The notes beneath the pieces were generated by a model that saw only the letters and a list, made by a program, of their open reading frames with translations, ran no database searches and was not told the DNA's origin. The translations under genes were made by a program, and so were the position numbers. A DNA stretch of 64,000 nucleotides from Nonomuraea wenchangensis (lineage in GTDB: Bacteria; Actinomycetota; Actinomycetes; Streptosporangiales; Streptosporangiaceae), in assembly GCF_900111685.1 (NCBI RefSeq), contig NZ_FOHX01000024.1, forward strand, positions 1 through 64,000, in the 5' to 3' direction. Below, piece by piece: positions 63,919 to 64,000 of this stretch (its first letter is position 1; each line of letters starts with the position of its first letter).

Positions 63919-64000
63919 ATGACTAGCGAGAGCCAGGAGCCCGGCGCGTCGCGCCGCCCTGTCGAGGACGAGGTGGACGTGGTCGCGGAAGAGACGCAGC
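63919..64000 (+). CDS. lepB: N-terminus of probable signal peptidase I (partial)
   Basis: An open frame from ATG 63919 runs off the window (MTSESQEPGASRRP...). It is hydrophilic and acidic, as expected for the cytoplasmic start of actinobacterial LepB, and lepB commonly follows rplS. No diagnostic residue is inside the window, so the call rests on gene order. Confidence 0.5.
   Translation, partial: MTSESQEPGASRRPVEDEVDVVAEETQ

Overview
This 64-kb window is high-GC, GTG-start-rich actinomycete DNA. The five conservons (cvnABCD units), a GlnR-style ammonium operon and the ffh/rpsP/trmD/rplS gene order point to a filamentous actinobacterium. Streptosporangiales (Nonomuraea-like) is my guess, from gene content only.

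Layout. Left edge (1-2.5 kb): an IS1182-like element has landed about 10 bp in front of a MOSC-domain gene. Nitrogen operon (2.7-6.7 kb): amtB-glnK-glnD, with two GlnR-like boxes upstream of amtB. Right edge (59.4-64 kb): ffh, rpsP, a KH-domain gene, rimM, trmD, rplS and the first codons of a probable lepB. From memory, glnD and ffh are adjacent in Streptomyces; here about 52.7 kb (6.7-59.4 kb) separates them.

The interval between holds five complete conservons, all on the + strand: cvn1 (6.8-11.1 kb), cvn2 (20.6-24.6), cvn3 (34.3-39.0), cvn4 (46.6-50.9) and cvn5 (55.0-59.4). Each encodes a two-TM sensor with a histidine-kinase-like core and a long disordered tail (CvnA), a Roadblock/LC7 protein (CvnB), a DUF742 protein (CvnC) and a Ras-like GTPase (CvnD). 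None has the P450 or the response regulator that sometimes accompany such units.

Between the conservons lie: a drug-exporter-type ABC pair with a divergent TetR gene and twin operators; a choline/glycine-betaine importer (two binding proteins, a fused double permease) with a GMC oxidoreductase; a kinase/SIS pair that may act on glucosamine; a polyamine-type ABC importer with a TetR regulator, a GT1 glycosyltransferase and a gamma-aminobutyraldehyde-dehydrogenase-like gene; a PLP decarboxylase; and two related NitT/TauT-like importer cassettes (one binding protein and two permeases each) next to methyltransferase and flavin monooxygenase genes. Only one of these two cassettes has an ATPase gene.

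The most striking pattern is that three of the five conservons (cvn2, cvn4, cvn5) start back-to-back with an importer operon across a 344-517 bp shared upstream region. This suggests conservon-transporter modules in which a membrane GTPase switch may be tied to uptake of an osmolyte, polyamine or aromatic/small acid; that link is inference. The CvnA tails diverge in sequence but keep three short motifs, and cvnB4/cvnB5 are almost identical at the DNA level, so the array has been shaped by duplication and probably gene conversion.
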